Assembly (NCBI RefSeq): GCF_000826545.1
Contig: NZ_CDME01000008.1
Coordinates: 496,001 to 560,000, forward strand
Source of the DNA: Kibdelosporangium sp. MJ126-NF4
Lineage (GTDB): Bacteria; Actinomycetota; Actinomycetes; Mycobacteriales; Pseudonocardiaceae
DNA length: 64,000 nucleotides
Reading direction: 5' to 3'
This document shows positions 54,619 through 61,557 of the stretch, piece by piece. The translations under genes and the position numbers were made by a program. The notes beneath the pieces were generated by a model, which was not told the DNA's origin, did not search any database, and saw nothing but the letters and a program-made list of their open reading frames with translations. Positions within the stretch are counted from its first letter, which is position 1. The number at the start of each line of letters is the position of its first letter.

Positions 54619-55400
54619 TTTTTCAGGTTCAGGATCGCCTGCACGACGCTGTCCGGGGCTTCCAGGGGGAGCATGTGCCCGGCGCGGGGGATCTCCTCGA
54701 AGTCGGCTTTGGGCAGCGTTTCCGCGACCACCTGGCCCAGTTCCGGCTTGATCACGGCGTCGGCGTTCCCATGCAGGACAAGGGCGGGAACGGACACGGA
54801 AGCCAGCCCTGGTCGAAGGTCCATCCCGGACGTGCAGCCGAAGCACGCGGAGCGGACCTTGCGGTTGGTCCCGGCGAACAGCGCCCGGTGGGACTCCAGT
54901 GCGTCCGGCGAGATGTCCGGCCCGACAGTGCTGCTGATCATCTTGCGCCCCAACGGTCCTCGTCGAAGTGCGAACGAGAACACCGGGTTGCCCATCAACC
55001 GGACCTCGCCCTTCGGCGTGTTCTGCTCGTGTGCCGCGGTGGCCAGCAGCACGAGCCCGCCGATCCGGGACGAGTCCGTGATCGCGTGACACAGCGCGGC
55101 GAATCCGCCGCCCGAGTGCCCGACCACGATGGCGTCCCGCGCGTCCACCGCGACCAGTACGTCGCCGAGATCCATCGCGAACCGGGCGATCCCGACCGGC
55201 GATATGCCCACAGTGGACTCACCATGTCCGCGTTGGTCGTAGGTGACAACCCGAAGACCTGCGTCGACGAGCTGCGGCACCACGAGATTCCAGACTCCGC
55301 GCCCGGCGGCCCAGCCGTGTGCGAACACGACGACTGGCCCGTCTTCCGGTCCGTGCACGGAAATGGCGAGTGAAGCGCCATCGCTGGTTGTCGCTTTCAT
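54594..55400 (-). CDS. Alpha/beta hydrolase
   Basis: 268 residues. FAHGWAAG holds the oxyanion HG, the nucleophile elbow is VGHSGGG (Ser about 101), VLHGNADAVI carries the acid Asp, and RAGHMLPLEAP the catalytic His. It is an esterase, lactonase or thioesterase-like enzyme of the cytosol; the substrate is unknown. The ATG overlaps the stop of the SRPBCC gene (ATGA), which sets the start although the frame stays open further upstream. Confidence 0.9.
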   Translation of the reverse strand: MKATTSDGASLAISVHGPEDGPVVVFAHGWAAGRGVWNLVVPQLVDAGLRVVTYDQRGHGESTVGISPVGIARFAMDLGDVLVAVDARDAIVVGHSGGGFAALCHAITDSSRIGGLVLLATAAHEQNTPKGEVRLMGNPVFSFALRRGPLGRKMISSTVGPDISPDALESHRALFAGTNRKVRSACFGCTSGMDLRPGLASVSVPALVLHGNADAVIKPELGQVVAETLPKADFEEIPRAGHMLPLEAPDSVVQAILNLKNLVSGWSG

Positions 55401-55888
55401 CGCGCGACTCCGTTCGCTGTGTGCCTGCCGCCCAGTTTCGTTTTGAGGTTCGCGAAAGCCAGCTGCGCCCCCTGCGAGTGCTTGCCGCCGATGTCGGCGA
55501 CCTTGGCCAGCACCTTCGCCATGCCCTGGGGCGCTGCCTGGAAGTGGATCGAGATCCGGGTGGCCAGTCCGCCGTTCGCCGGATCGACCGAGAACGTGAC
55601 CGTGCCGCGGAACACTCCTTCGAAGTACTCGGCCGCGAGCTTGCGGCCCGGGTCGACGAACGTGGTCCGCGAGGTGAAGCGCAGCCTCGGCCCGCCCTTG
55701 TCCACGCCGTTGGGGTGCACCGTCCACTTCACTTCGGTGCCCACCTGGTCGGCCGGGCCGGTCGCGGCGAACGTGTTGAAGGGCACCCAGAACCCAGCCG
55801 CCCCGCCCAGTTCGGCGACCAGCGCCCGCCAGACCAGGTCGGGCGATGTGTCGATGAACGCCTCGTCGATGATGTCGTAGCCGCTCAC
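55397..55888 (-). CDS. SRPBCC-fold (START-like) protein
   Basis: 163 residues. The helix-grip pattern is seen from IIDEAFIDTSPDLVWRALV through TFVDPGRKLAAEYF and a long C-terminal helix (GMAKVLAKVADIGG...). Such proteins bind hydrophobic ligands, and some act as polyketide aromatases/cyclases. Coupled by a 4-base overlap to the alpha/beta hydrolase gene. Its neighbours encode a flavin oxidase, a Baeyer-Villiger-type enzyme and, divergently, ACP and ketosynthase, which suggests a role in one metabolic route. Confidence 0.78.
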   Translation of the reverse strand: MSGYDIIDEAFIDTSPDLVWRALVAELGGAAGFWVPFNTFAATGPADQVGTEVKWTVHPNGVDKGGPRLRFTSRTTFVDPGRKLAAEYFEGVFRGTVTFSVDPANGGLATRISIHFQAAPQGMAKVLAKVADIGGKHSQGAQLAFANLKTKLGGRHTANGVAR

Positions 55889-55988
55889 GGCCCAACCTCC
55901 TAGAATTGCTTGGCTGGAGCGAGGACAGGGGCCTTTCAGCGGCGCCCTGCCCCCGCCCGTTGTCCCACGGCGAGTAGGACCAGACTGG

Positions 55989-57479
55989 TCAGGAGAAGAA
56001 CCCCTGACCGGGTGTGAGTACGCCGTCCGGGTCGTAGCGGCGCTTGGACGACACCAGGAACGGCCAGGCCGCGCCGAAATGCCGTTGCCACTGCGCCGGT
56101 GTCATCCCGGGGATGGCGCCGATGATGTAACGCTTGCCGCCGAGCGAGACCAGCTTCTCGTAGAACCGGCGGTTCTGTGCCAGGTAGGACTGGATGTTCG
56201 GATCACCGGGCGGCGGCATCCGCAGCAGGTCGCACAGGTACGCGACCGGCTCGTTCGGTTTGGCGAACAACGGCCTGGTGACCTTCGCGGTCTGGAACGG
56301 CGACAGGATCGTGAATCCCGCGCCCAACTGTTCGATCTTCAACTCCGACAACACGAACGGGACGAAGGTCTGGATCTTCGACGCGGGCACCAACAGGTGC
56401 AGCCACGGGTGTGGCCCGTCCCAGAACCCGCCGTCCTTCCACGCCTGCTCGCCCGGGTCGACCCGGAACGTCCAGTCGCGGAACAGGTGGTCGTGCACCT
56501 GCAACGCCGAACGCTCGTCGCTCAGCCCGGCCAGCAGCGCGGTCTCGTCCGGAGCCGTCGGCGGGGTGTAGTAGTAGCCGACCTCGAGCTGGTACCACCA
56601 GCCGGAGTCGTCCTGCTTGCGCGAGAAACCGCCGCCCTGGTGGGTGAACCGGCCGTCGCGCAGCAGGAACTCCTGGTCCCGCTGCCACTTGCCCAGATCC
56701 GTGTACGACAGGGTGAACATCCGCACCCGCTGCGGCGCCTTCATCAGCCGTACCTTGGCCTTGGTGATGATCGCGACCTGACCGGCGCCGTTGATCACGG
56801 CGTTGAACAGGTCCGGCCGCACCGACGGCGACGCGGTCAGCACCTGGCCCGCGCCGGTGACGACCTCGATCTCCTCGATCATGTCCGAGAACAGGCCGAA
56901 CTTCGGCACGGTTCCGCCGAATCCGCCGACCGACGCGACACCGCCGACCGACAGCCGCAGGTAGTCCGTCTGGGAGGGGACGATCAGGCCACGGTCCAAC
57001 GTGGCCGCGGACAGCTCGTGCAGTGACACGCCCGCGCCGACGACGGCGTGGGTCGCGGTGATGCTGTGGATCTTCGAGAATCCCTTGGCGTCGATCGAGA
57101 TCCCACCGGGTACCGAGGTGTTGCCCCAGAACGAGTGCGATTCCCTGTCGTCCGCGGTGCCGCTCTGGCCGTTCACCGAGACCTTCAGGCAGTTCGCCCG
57201 CGCGTAGTTCACGATCTTCACGACGTCCTGCACCGAACCGGGCCGCAGTACCGCCTTGGGCCGGGCGGTGACGAAACCGCCCCAGTCTCCTGCGAACTCG
57301 TCCAGCACAGCCGGAGACGTCTCCAGCGTGCCGTCCAACGGCGGCAGGGGGACCACACCCGAAACGGAAGCCGTTTCGGCCGTGGCCCACGTGCCGGTCA
57401 CCGCGTTCCAGCCGACCACAACCGCACCGGCACCGATCCCTCTCAGGATGTTGCGCCGGGAGTGTGCGCTGCTGCCCAT
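55989..57479 (-). CDS. Tat-exported FAD-linked oxidoreductase (cytokinin-oxidase-like)
   Basis: 496 residues. The Tat signal is SRRNILRGIGAG with a hydrophobic stretch. The PCMH-type FAD domain follows: AVLRPGSVQDVVKIVNYAR, VNGQSGTAD, LSVGGVASVGGFGG and GLFSDMIEEIEVVTGAG. A C-terminal cytokinin-dehydrogenase-like domain (FVPFVLSELKIEQLG) completes it. Where many relatives have GHS, whose His bonds covalently to FAD, this protein has GQS, so FAD is probably not held through that residue. GGAGGGG five bases before the ATG at 57479. It lies 26 bases after the monooxygenase gene and probably shares its operon. Substrate unknown. Confidence 0.85.
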   Translation of the reverse strand: MGSSAHSRRNILRGIGAGAVVVGWNAVTGTWATAETASVSGVVPLPPLDGTLETSPAVLDEFAGDWGGFVTARPKAVLRPGSVQDVVKIVNYARANCLKVSVNGQSGTADDRESHSFWGNTSVPGGISIDAKGFSKIHSITATHAVVGAGVSLHELSAATLDRGLIVPSQTDYLRLSVGGVASVGGFGGTVPKFGLFSDMIEEIEVVTGAGQVLTASPSVRPDLFNAVINGAGQVAIITKAKVRLMKAPQRVRMFTLSYTDLGKWQRDQEFLLRDGRFTHQGGGFSRKQDDSGWWYQLEVGYYYTPPTAPDETALLAGLSDERSALQVHDHLFRDWTFRVDPGEQAWKDGGFWDGPHPWLHLLVPASKIQTFVPFVLSELKIEQLGAGFTILSPFQTAKVTRPLFAKPNEPVAYLCDLLRMPPPGDPNIQSYLAQNRRFYEKLVSLGGKRYIIGAIPGMTPAQWQRHFGAAWPFLVSSKRRYDPDGVLTPGQGFFS

Positions 57480-57505
57480 CGATCCCCTCCAGTTGGGATA
57501 TTCCG

Positions 57506-59050
57506 CTACGCCTTCACGTCGGCGTGCGTCTCGGCACCGGCGAGCGTCGCCACCTGGTAGCTGTCCAGGTCGAACTTCTTGGTGCCGCGGGTGAACTTGC
57601 GTGTGTTCGCGGGCCAGATGGACGGGTTGCGGCCGGTCGAGTCGGTGTACCAGCTCGTGCAGGTCTTCGCGTCCCACACCGAACCGTCCAACAAGGACTC
57701 GATCTCCTTGTTGTACGCCTCCTGCACGTCCGCGTTGACCTCGACGCTGGACAGCCCGCGCTTGTTCAGCGTCTTCACCGCGTCGACGACGTAGGCGATC
57801 TGCGCCTCGATCATCACCGTCTGCGAGGAGTGGCCGAGCGTCGTGTTCGGTCCGAGCATCAGGAAGAGGTTGGGGAACCCGGCCACCGTCGTGCCCCGGT
57901 AGGCCTTCATCCCGCCAGCCTCCCAGGCGTCTGCGAGCTTAACGCCGCCGCGCCCGGAGAGCTTCTCGGCGATTGGACGCTTGGTCGCCAGGAAGCCGGT
58001 GCCGAGGATGATCGCGTCGACCGCGCGCTCGCGGCCGTCCGAGCCGACGACGCCGTTCTCGGTCACCTTGGCGATCTCGCCGCCGACGATCTCCACGTTG
58101 TCCTGCTGGATCGCCGGGTACCACTTGTTGGAGAACAGCAACCGCTTGCACGCCACCGCGAAGTCCGGCGTGAGCTTCGCGCGCAGTTCGGCGTCGGGCA
58201 CGCTCTTGGCCAGGTGCCGCTGGGCCATGCCCTGGATGGTCTTCTCGGCCAACGGCGGCCGCTTGAACAGGAACGCGAGGATCTCGCGGCCGTTCTTGTT
58301 CCAGCCTCGGCGAAACGCCCGGTACCCGGGCACACGCTTGAGCGCCCAGCCGTGCACGCCCTTGATCGGCTTGTCCGGCTTCGGCCCCACCCACGGCGCA
58401 CTGCGCTGGTAGAGGTCCATGTGCGCGACCTTCGGCTGGATCGCGGGCACGAACTGGATCGCGGACGCGCCGGTGCCGATCACCGCGACGTTGCGGCCGT
58501 CGAGCTCGTACTCGTGGTCCCACTGGGACGAGTGCATGATCTTGCCATGGAAGTCCTCGATGCCGGGGACGTCCGGGATCACCGGGTCGCTGAGGTAACC
58601 ACTGCCCGCCACCAGGACCTGCGCGGTGTAGTCACCCTGCGAGGTCTGGATGTACCAGCGGCGGGTGTTCTCGTCCCAGCGGGCGTCCAGCACCTCGTGG
58701 TGGAACTTGACGTACGGCCGCACACCGAAGCGGTCGGCCGCGTCCTTGAGGTAGTCGAACAGTTCCTGGCGCGTGCCGTACGTGCTGTTCCAGTCGGACT
58801 TCTGGGCGAAGGAGTACGAGTACAACACGGACGCGACATCGCACGCGCAGCCCGGGTAGGTGTTGTCACGCCATGTGCCGCCGACCTCACCGGCCCGCTC
58901 CAGCAACACGAAGTCCTTGACCTTGTTCTGCAGCAAGCGGATCGCCACGCCGAGGCCGGAGAAACCGGTGCCGATGATGGCGACCTGCACGTGTGGCGTC
59001 GGTCGACCGCCCTTGCCTGTGCTGACGCTCTGGTTGATGGTGCTCGTCAC
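57506..59050 (-). CDS. Baeyer-Villiger-type flavin monooxygenase
   Basis: 514 residues. Two dinucleotide loops, IIGTGFSGLGVAI (about 25) and VIGTGASAIQFV (about 195), flank the Baeyer-Villiger fingerprint F-x-G-x-x-x-H-x-x-x-W, seen as FHGKIMHSSQW (about 165-175). LERAGEVGGTWRDNTYPGCACDV is the FAD region. It should insert oxygen next to a ketone using NADPH. GTG start at 59050 with GAGGAGG seven bases upstream. Divergent from the ACP operon with a 197-base gap; first gene of a run that continues with the Tat flavoprotein. Confidence 0.9.
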   Translation of the reverse strand: MTSTINQSVSTGKGGRPTPHVQVAIIGTGFSGLGVAIRLLQNKVKDFVLLERAGEVGGTWRDNTYPGCACDVASVLYSYSFAQKSDWNSTYGTRQELFDYLKDAADRFGVRPYVKFHHEVLDARWDENTRRWYIQTSQGDYTAQVLVAGSGYLSDPVIPDVPGIEDFHGKIMHSSQWDHEYELDGRNVAVIGTGASAIQFVPAIQPKVAHMDLYQRSAPWVGPKPDKPIKGVHGWALKRVPGYRAFRRGWNKNGREILAFLFKRPPLAEKTIQGMAQRHLAKSVPDAELRAKLTPDFAVACKRLLFSNKWYPAIQQDNVEIVGGEIAKVTENGVVGSDGRERAVDAIILGTGFLATKRPIAEKLSGRGGVKLADAWEAGGMKAYRGTTVAGFPNLFLMLGPNTTLGHSSQTVMIEAQIAYVVDAVKTLNKRGLSSVEVNADVQEAYNKEIESLLDGSVWDAKTCTSWYTDSTGRNPSIWPANTRKFTRGTKKFDLDSYQVATLAGAETHADVKA

Positions 59051-59247
59051 GGTCTGCCTCCTCAGGCATCTGGCGCGCGAGGGCAACGAAGGAGTTCGGG
59101 GCTCAGCACACCCGCACAGCGCAAGAGATGCGCAAGACACACCTGGATTGCGCGTTCGTTGCGCGGCCCGATGTTTAGTTCGAGTCAGAACGGCAGCCCT
59201 GACGCCGCCGAGGAGTGGCTGGCAGGGTGATCGAGAGGAGCGAGGCT

Positions 59248-59496
59248 ATGCAACTGCCCACCGTTGAAGAGCTGGCCGGCCAGCTGGCGGCCGTCTCTGG
59301 CGCTGCCGAATTGGGTCCGGACGACGCGATCCAGCGCAACTCGGACATCGACTCGCTTGACCTGATGGAGTGGCTGTACGGGTTCCAGAACAAGTACCCG
59401 GACATCGGGGCGGACGAGTCGCTGTTCAGCGACATCGACGACGCGACGACCATGCGTGACGTGCACGCCAAGCTCGTCAGCATGGCCAAAGCGTAG
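59248..59496 (+). CDS. Acyl carrier protein
   Basis: 82 residues. The phosphopantetheine attachment Ser is S36 in SDIDSLDLMEWLYG, matching the DSL motif. Length and acidic composition are those of discrete ACPs. AGGAG lies 7-8 bases before the ATG at 59248. First gene of an operon with a KASIII and a ketoreductase, so it probably carries a short acyl chain for a dedicated pathway rather than serving general fatty-acid synthesis. Confidence 0.92.
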   Translation: MQLPTVEELAGQLAAVSGAAELGPDDAIQRNSDIDSLDLMEWLYGFQNKYPDIGADESLFSDIDDATTMRDVHAKLVSMAKA

Positions 59497-59503
59497 GCCC
59501 AGC

Positions 59504-60490
59504 GTGAACGGCTTCGACATCGCCGGGTGGGGCATCGCCGTACCCGAGCGCCGAATCACCACGACCGAGCTCGCGGCCCGTTTCGACATCGATGAGGAAT
59601 GGATCATCAGTCGCTGCGGGATCCACGAGCGCCGGGCGATCGACCCGGGCCAGTCGACCGCCTCACTGGCGATCGACGCGGGCCGCACGGCGTTGGAGCG
59701 GGCAGGGCTGACCGGCAAGGACATCGCCCACCTCATCGTGGCGAGTGCGACGCCGGAACAGCTCTCCCCGGCCACTTCCGCGTTCGTGCACCACGGCCTT
59801 GGCATCGCCGGATCCGCGCACGACGTGAACGCGGAGTGCTCCGGCTTCATCTACGGCCTGGTCACGGGCGCGGCACTGATGAAGGTGGATCCCCGGCCGA
59901 TCCTGCTGATCGGCTCGGACACCCACTCGACGCAGATCAACCCGGTCGACCGTGACCTGTCCATCCTGGTCGGTGACGGCGCCGGTGCGATCGTGCTCAC
60001 CCCGACCGAGACCGACTGGGTGCTGGCGTGGAACCTCGGCGCGGACGGATCCCGCCAGGACAGCCTGCGCGTGCAGGCCGGCGGCAGCCGGATGCCCACC
60101 ACCGCGACCACGTTCGCGGACGGCCTGCACTTCTCCGAGATCAAGGGAAACGAGATCTACCTCAACGCGGTCCGTTTCACCGTCCGTTCGGTGCGTGCCA
60201 CGCTCGAACAGGCCGGTCTGACGGTCGACGACGTCGATCACTTCGTTCCCCACCAGGCGAACATCAGGATCATCAACTCGATCCTCGACCACACCGGGCT
60301 CAAGCCGGAGAAGCTGGTCACCAACCTGTGGAAGTACGGCAACACCGCGTCGGCGTCGATGCCCATCGCGATGAGCGAGGCGCTGGACGATGGCCGCTTC
60401 AAAGACGGTGACCTGGTTCTGCTTGCCGGCTTCGGCGCGGGCATGACGTGGGGGTCGGCACTTCTGAAGTGGGGCGGTGTTTCGGCATGA
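59504..60490 (+). CDS. Beta-ketoacyl-ACP synthase III-like enzyme
   Basis: 328 residues. The catalytic Cys is C112 in NAECSGFIYG, followed by His in FVPHQANIRII and Asn in WKYGNTASASMP, the FabH triad. GAGMTWGSALLKW closes the fold. FabH starts fatty-acid or polyketide chains by joining an acyl-CoA to malonyl-ACP; related enzymes also form esters or quinolones. GTG start seven bases after the ACP stop. The ketoreductase start overlaps its stop. Confidence 0.92.
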   Translation: MNGFDIAGWGIAVPERRITTTELAARFDIDEEWIISRCGIHERRAIDPGQSTASLAIDAGRTALERAGLTGKDIAHLIVASATPEQLSPATSAFVHHGLGIAGSAHDVNAECSGFIYGLVTGAALMKVDPRPILLIGSDTHSTQINPVDRDLSILVGDGAGAIVLTPTETDWVLAWNLGADGSRQDSLRVQAGGSRMPTTATTFADGLHFSEIKGNEIYLNAVRFTVRSVRATLEQAGLTVDDVDHFVPHQANIRIINSILDHTGLKPEKLVTNLWKYGNTASASMPIAMSEALDDGRFKDGDLVLLAGFGAGMTWGSALLKWGGVSA

Positions 60491-61248
60491 GCAGCCGGAA
60501 ATCTTTCGTGGACGTGGCACGCCCGGACTCGCCGGTCGCACTCGTGACCGGCGCGTCCGGCGGGCTCGGACAAGCGCTGGCCATCGAACTCGACGCGTTG
60601 GGGTGCCGGGTCGCCGTGCACTACAACTCGTCGCGTGACCGGGCGCAGGCCGTGGCGGACAAGCTGGAGAACGACTCCTGCGTGGTGACTGGTGACGTCG
60701 CCTCGTGGGAGGCGGTCAACCAGATGTACAAGGAGGTCTGCGACGCGCTGGGACCGATCGACATCCTGGTCAACAACGGCGGTATCCGCAAGGACGGGCT
60801 GATGGCGATGCAGTCGCCCGACGACTGGCGGCAAGTGATCGAGACCAACCTGATCGGCACGTTCCACACCTCGCGCGTCGCGGTTGGACACATGCTGCGC
60901 AAGCGTTGGGGCCGGATCGTCAACGTGGTCTCGCCATCCGGCCTGATCGCCTCGGCCGGTCAGACGGCGTACTCCGCGTCCAAGGCCGGGGTCATCGGGT
61001 TCACCCGCACGCTGGCCGCCGAATGCGGCCGCCGCGGTGTCACGGTGAACGCGCTGTCACCCGGTTTCATGGTGACGACCATGACCAAGGACCTGTCCGA
61101 CTCGGTCATGGACGGCATCAGGGAGAAGTCGCCGATCCCGAGGTTCGGCACGCCGGAGGAAGTCGCCCGCAGCATGGCCCTGTTCCTGGAGTGCGACTTC
61201 ACCACCGGGCAGGTCATCAGCGTCGACGGCGGCGTCTCCATCACGTGA
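60487..61248 (+). CDS. 3-oxoacyl-ACP reductase-like SDR (FabG-like)
   Basis: 253 residues. LVTGASGGLGQALA is the NADP loop, NNGGIRKDGL the conserved structural motif, and the Ser-Tyr-Lys triad is in VVSPSGLIASAGQTAYSASKAG. The C-terminus ends TTGQVISVDGG. It probably reduces the beta-keto group formed by the KASIII on the ACP. Its ATG overlaps the KASIII stop (ATGA), completing a three-gene chain-building operon; a copy of the palindromic terminator family follows 7 bases after the stop. Confidence 0.92.
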   Translation: MSSRKSFVDVARPDSPVALVTGASGGLGQALAIELDALGCRVAVHYNSSRDRAQAVADKLENDSCVVTGDVASWEAVNQMYKEVCDALGPIDILVNNGGIRKDGLMAMQSPDDWRQVIETNLIGTFHTSRVAVGHMLRKRWGRIVNVVSPSGLIASAGQTAYSASKAGVIGFTRTLAAECGRRGVTVNALSPGFMVTTMTKDLSDSVMDGIREKSPIPRFGTPEEVARSMALFLECDFTTGQVISVDGGVSIT

Positions 61249-61254
61249 GGTCCC

Positions 61255-61300
61255 CTCGTGAGTGGTTCGGCCGGTTCTTACCGGACCAACCACTCACGAG
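61255..61300. terminator. Terminator, copy 3 of CTCGTGAGTG palindrome family
   Basis: CTCGTGAGTGGTT (61255-61267) pairs with AACCACTCACGAG (61288-61300); an inner CCGGT/ACCGG stem continues it. The outer arms are the same as in copy 2 at 54571. Confidence 0.75.
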
Positions 61301-61330
61301 ACTCTTCCAGCTGGTACGGAGGTTTGCGAC

Positions 61331-61489
61331 ATGTACGAGCTCCGGGTGTCATCCCGCGCGACCGTGTCGGGCTCGGCCCGTGTACGGATTGTGCGACCGA
61401 TTCTCCAGCTTTCCCCGACTTCGTGTTCCTGGTCGGTGACATCCCGCAGGTGCTCGGCACGCGACCGGTCGCTGTACCGGCGGGGATGA
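61331..61489 (+). CDS. Doubtful 52-residue ORF between terminators
   Basis: ATG at 61331 follows GGAGG by 8 bases. The product (begins MYELRVSSRATV) is Arg/Ser-rich and matches nothing I know. From about 61345 the neighbouring frame has better third-position GC and contains CTDCATDSPAFPDF, so a frameshifted remnant is as likely as a real peptide. Confidence 0.2.
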   Translation: MYELRVSSRATVSGSARVRIVRPILQLSPTSCSWSVTSRRCSARDRSLYRRG

Positions 61490-61506
61490 GTCAAAGCAAG
61501 GAACAG

Positions 61507-61550
61507 CCCCCTCGTGAGGTAGTTGTGTGACCGAACCACTCACGAGGGGG
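61507..61550. terminator. Terminator, copy 4 of CTCGTGAGTG palindrome family
   Basis: CCCCCTCGTGAG (61507-61518) pairs perfectly with CTCACGAGGGGG (61539-61550). The inner part is less regular than in the other copies. It lies 8 bases beyond the stop of the minus-strand regulator gene. Confidence 0.65.
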
Positions 61551-61557
61551 CCGTTGG

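Larger units (their letters stand above)
61249..61557. other. Gap with two palindromic terminators and a doubtful small frame
   Basis: 309 bases between the ketoreductase and the convergent regulator gene. A hairpin of the CTCGTGAGTG family is at each end (61255-61300, 61507-61550). Between them a small open frame with a good ribosome site is present (61331-61489), but its codon use fits another frame in places, so this may be a decayed gene. Confidence 0.5.

Noticed and set aside
54594..55895. 433-residue fused hydrolase
   Set aside because: The upstream part is the SRPBCC gene read in another frame; the ATGA overlap at 55397-55400 marks the true start.
37114..61550. CRISPR or integron attC array
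   Set aside because: The shared palindromes are isolated, kilobases apart and at gene ends, without spacers, cas genes or integrase.
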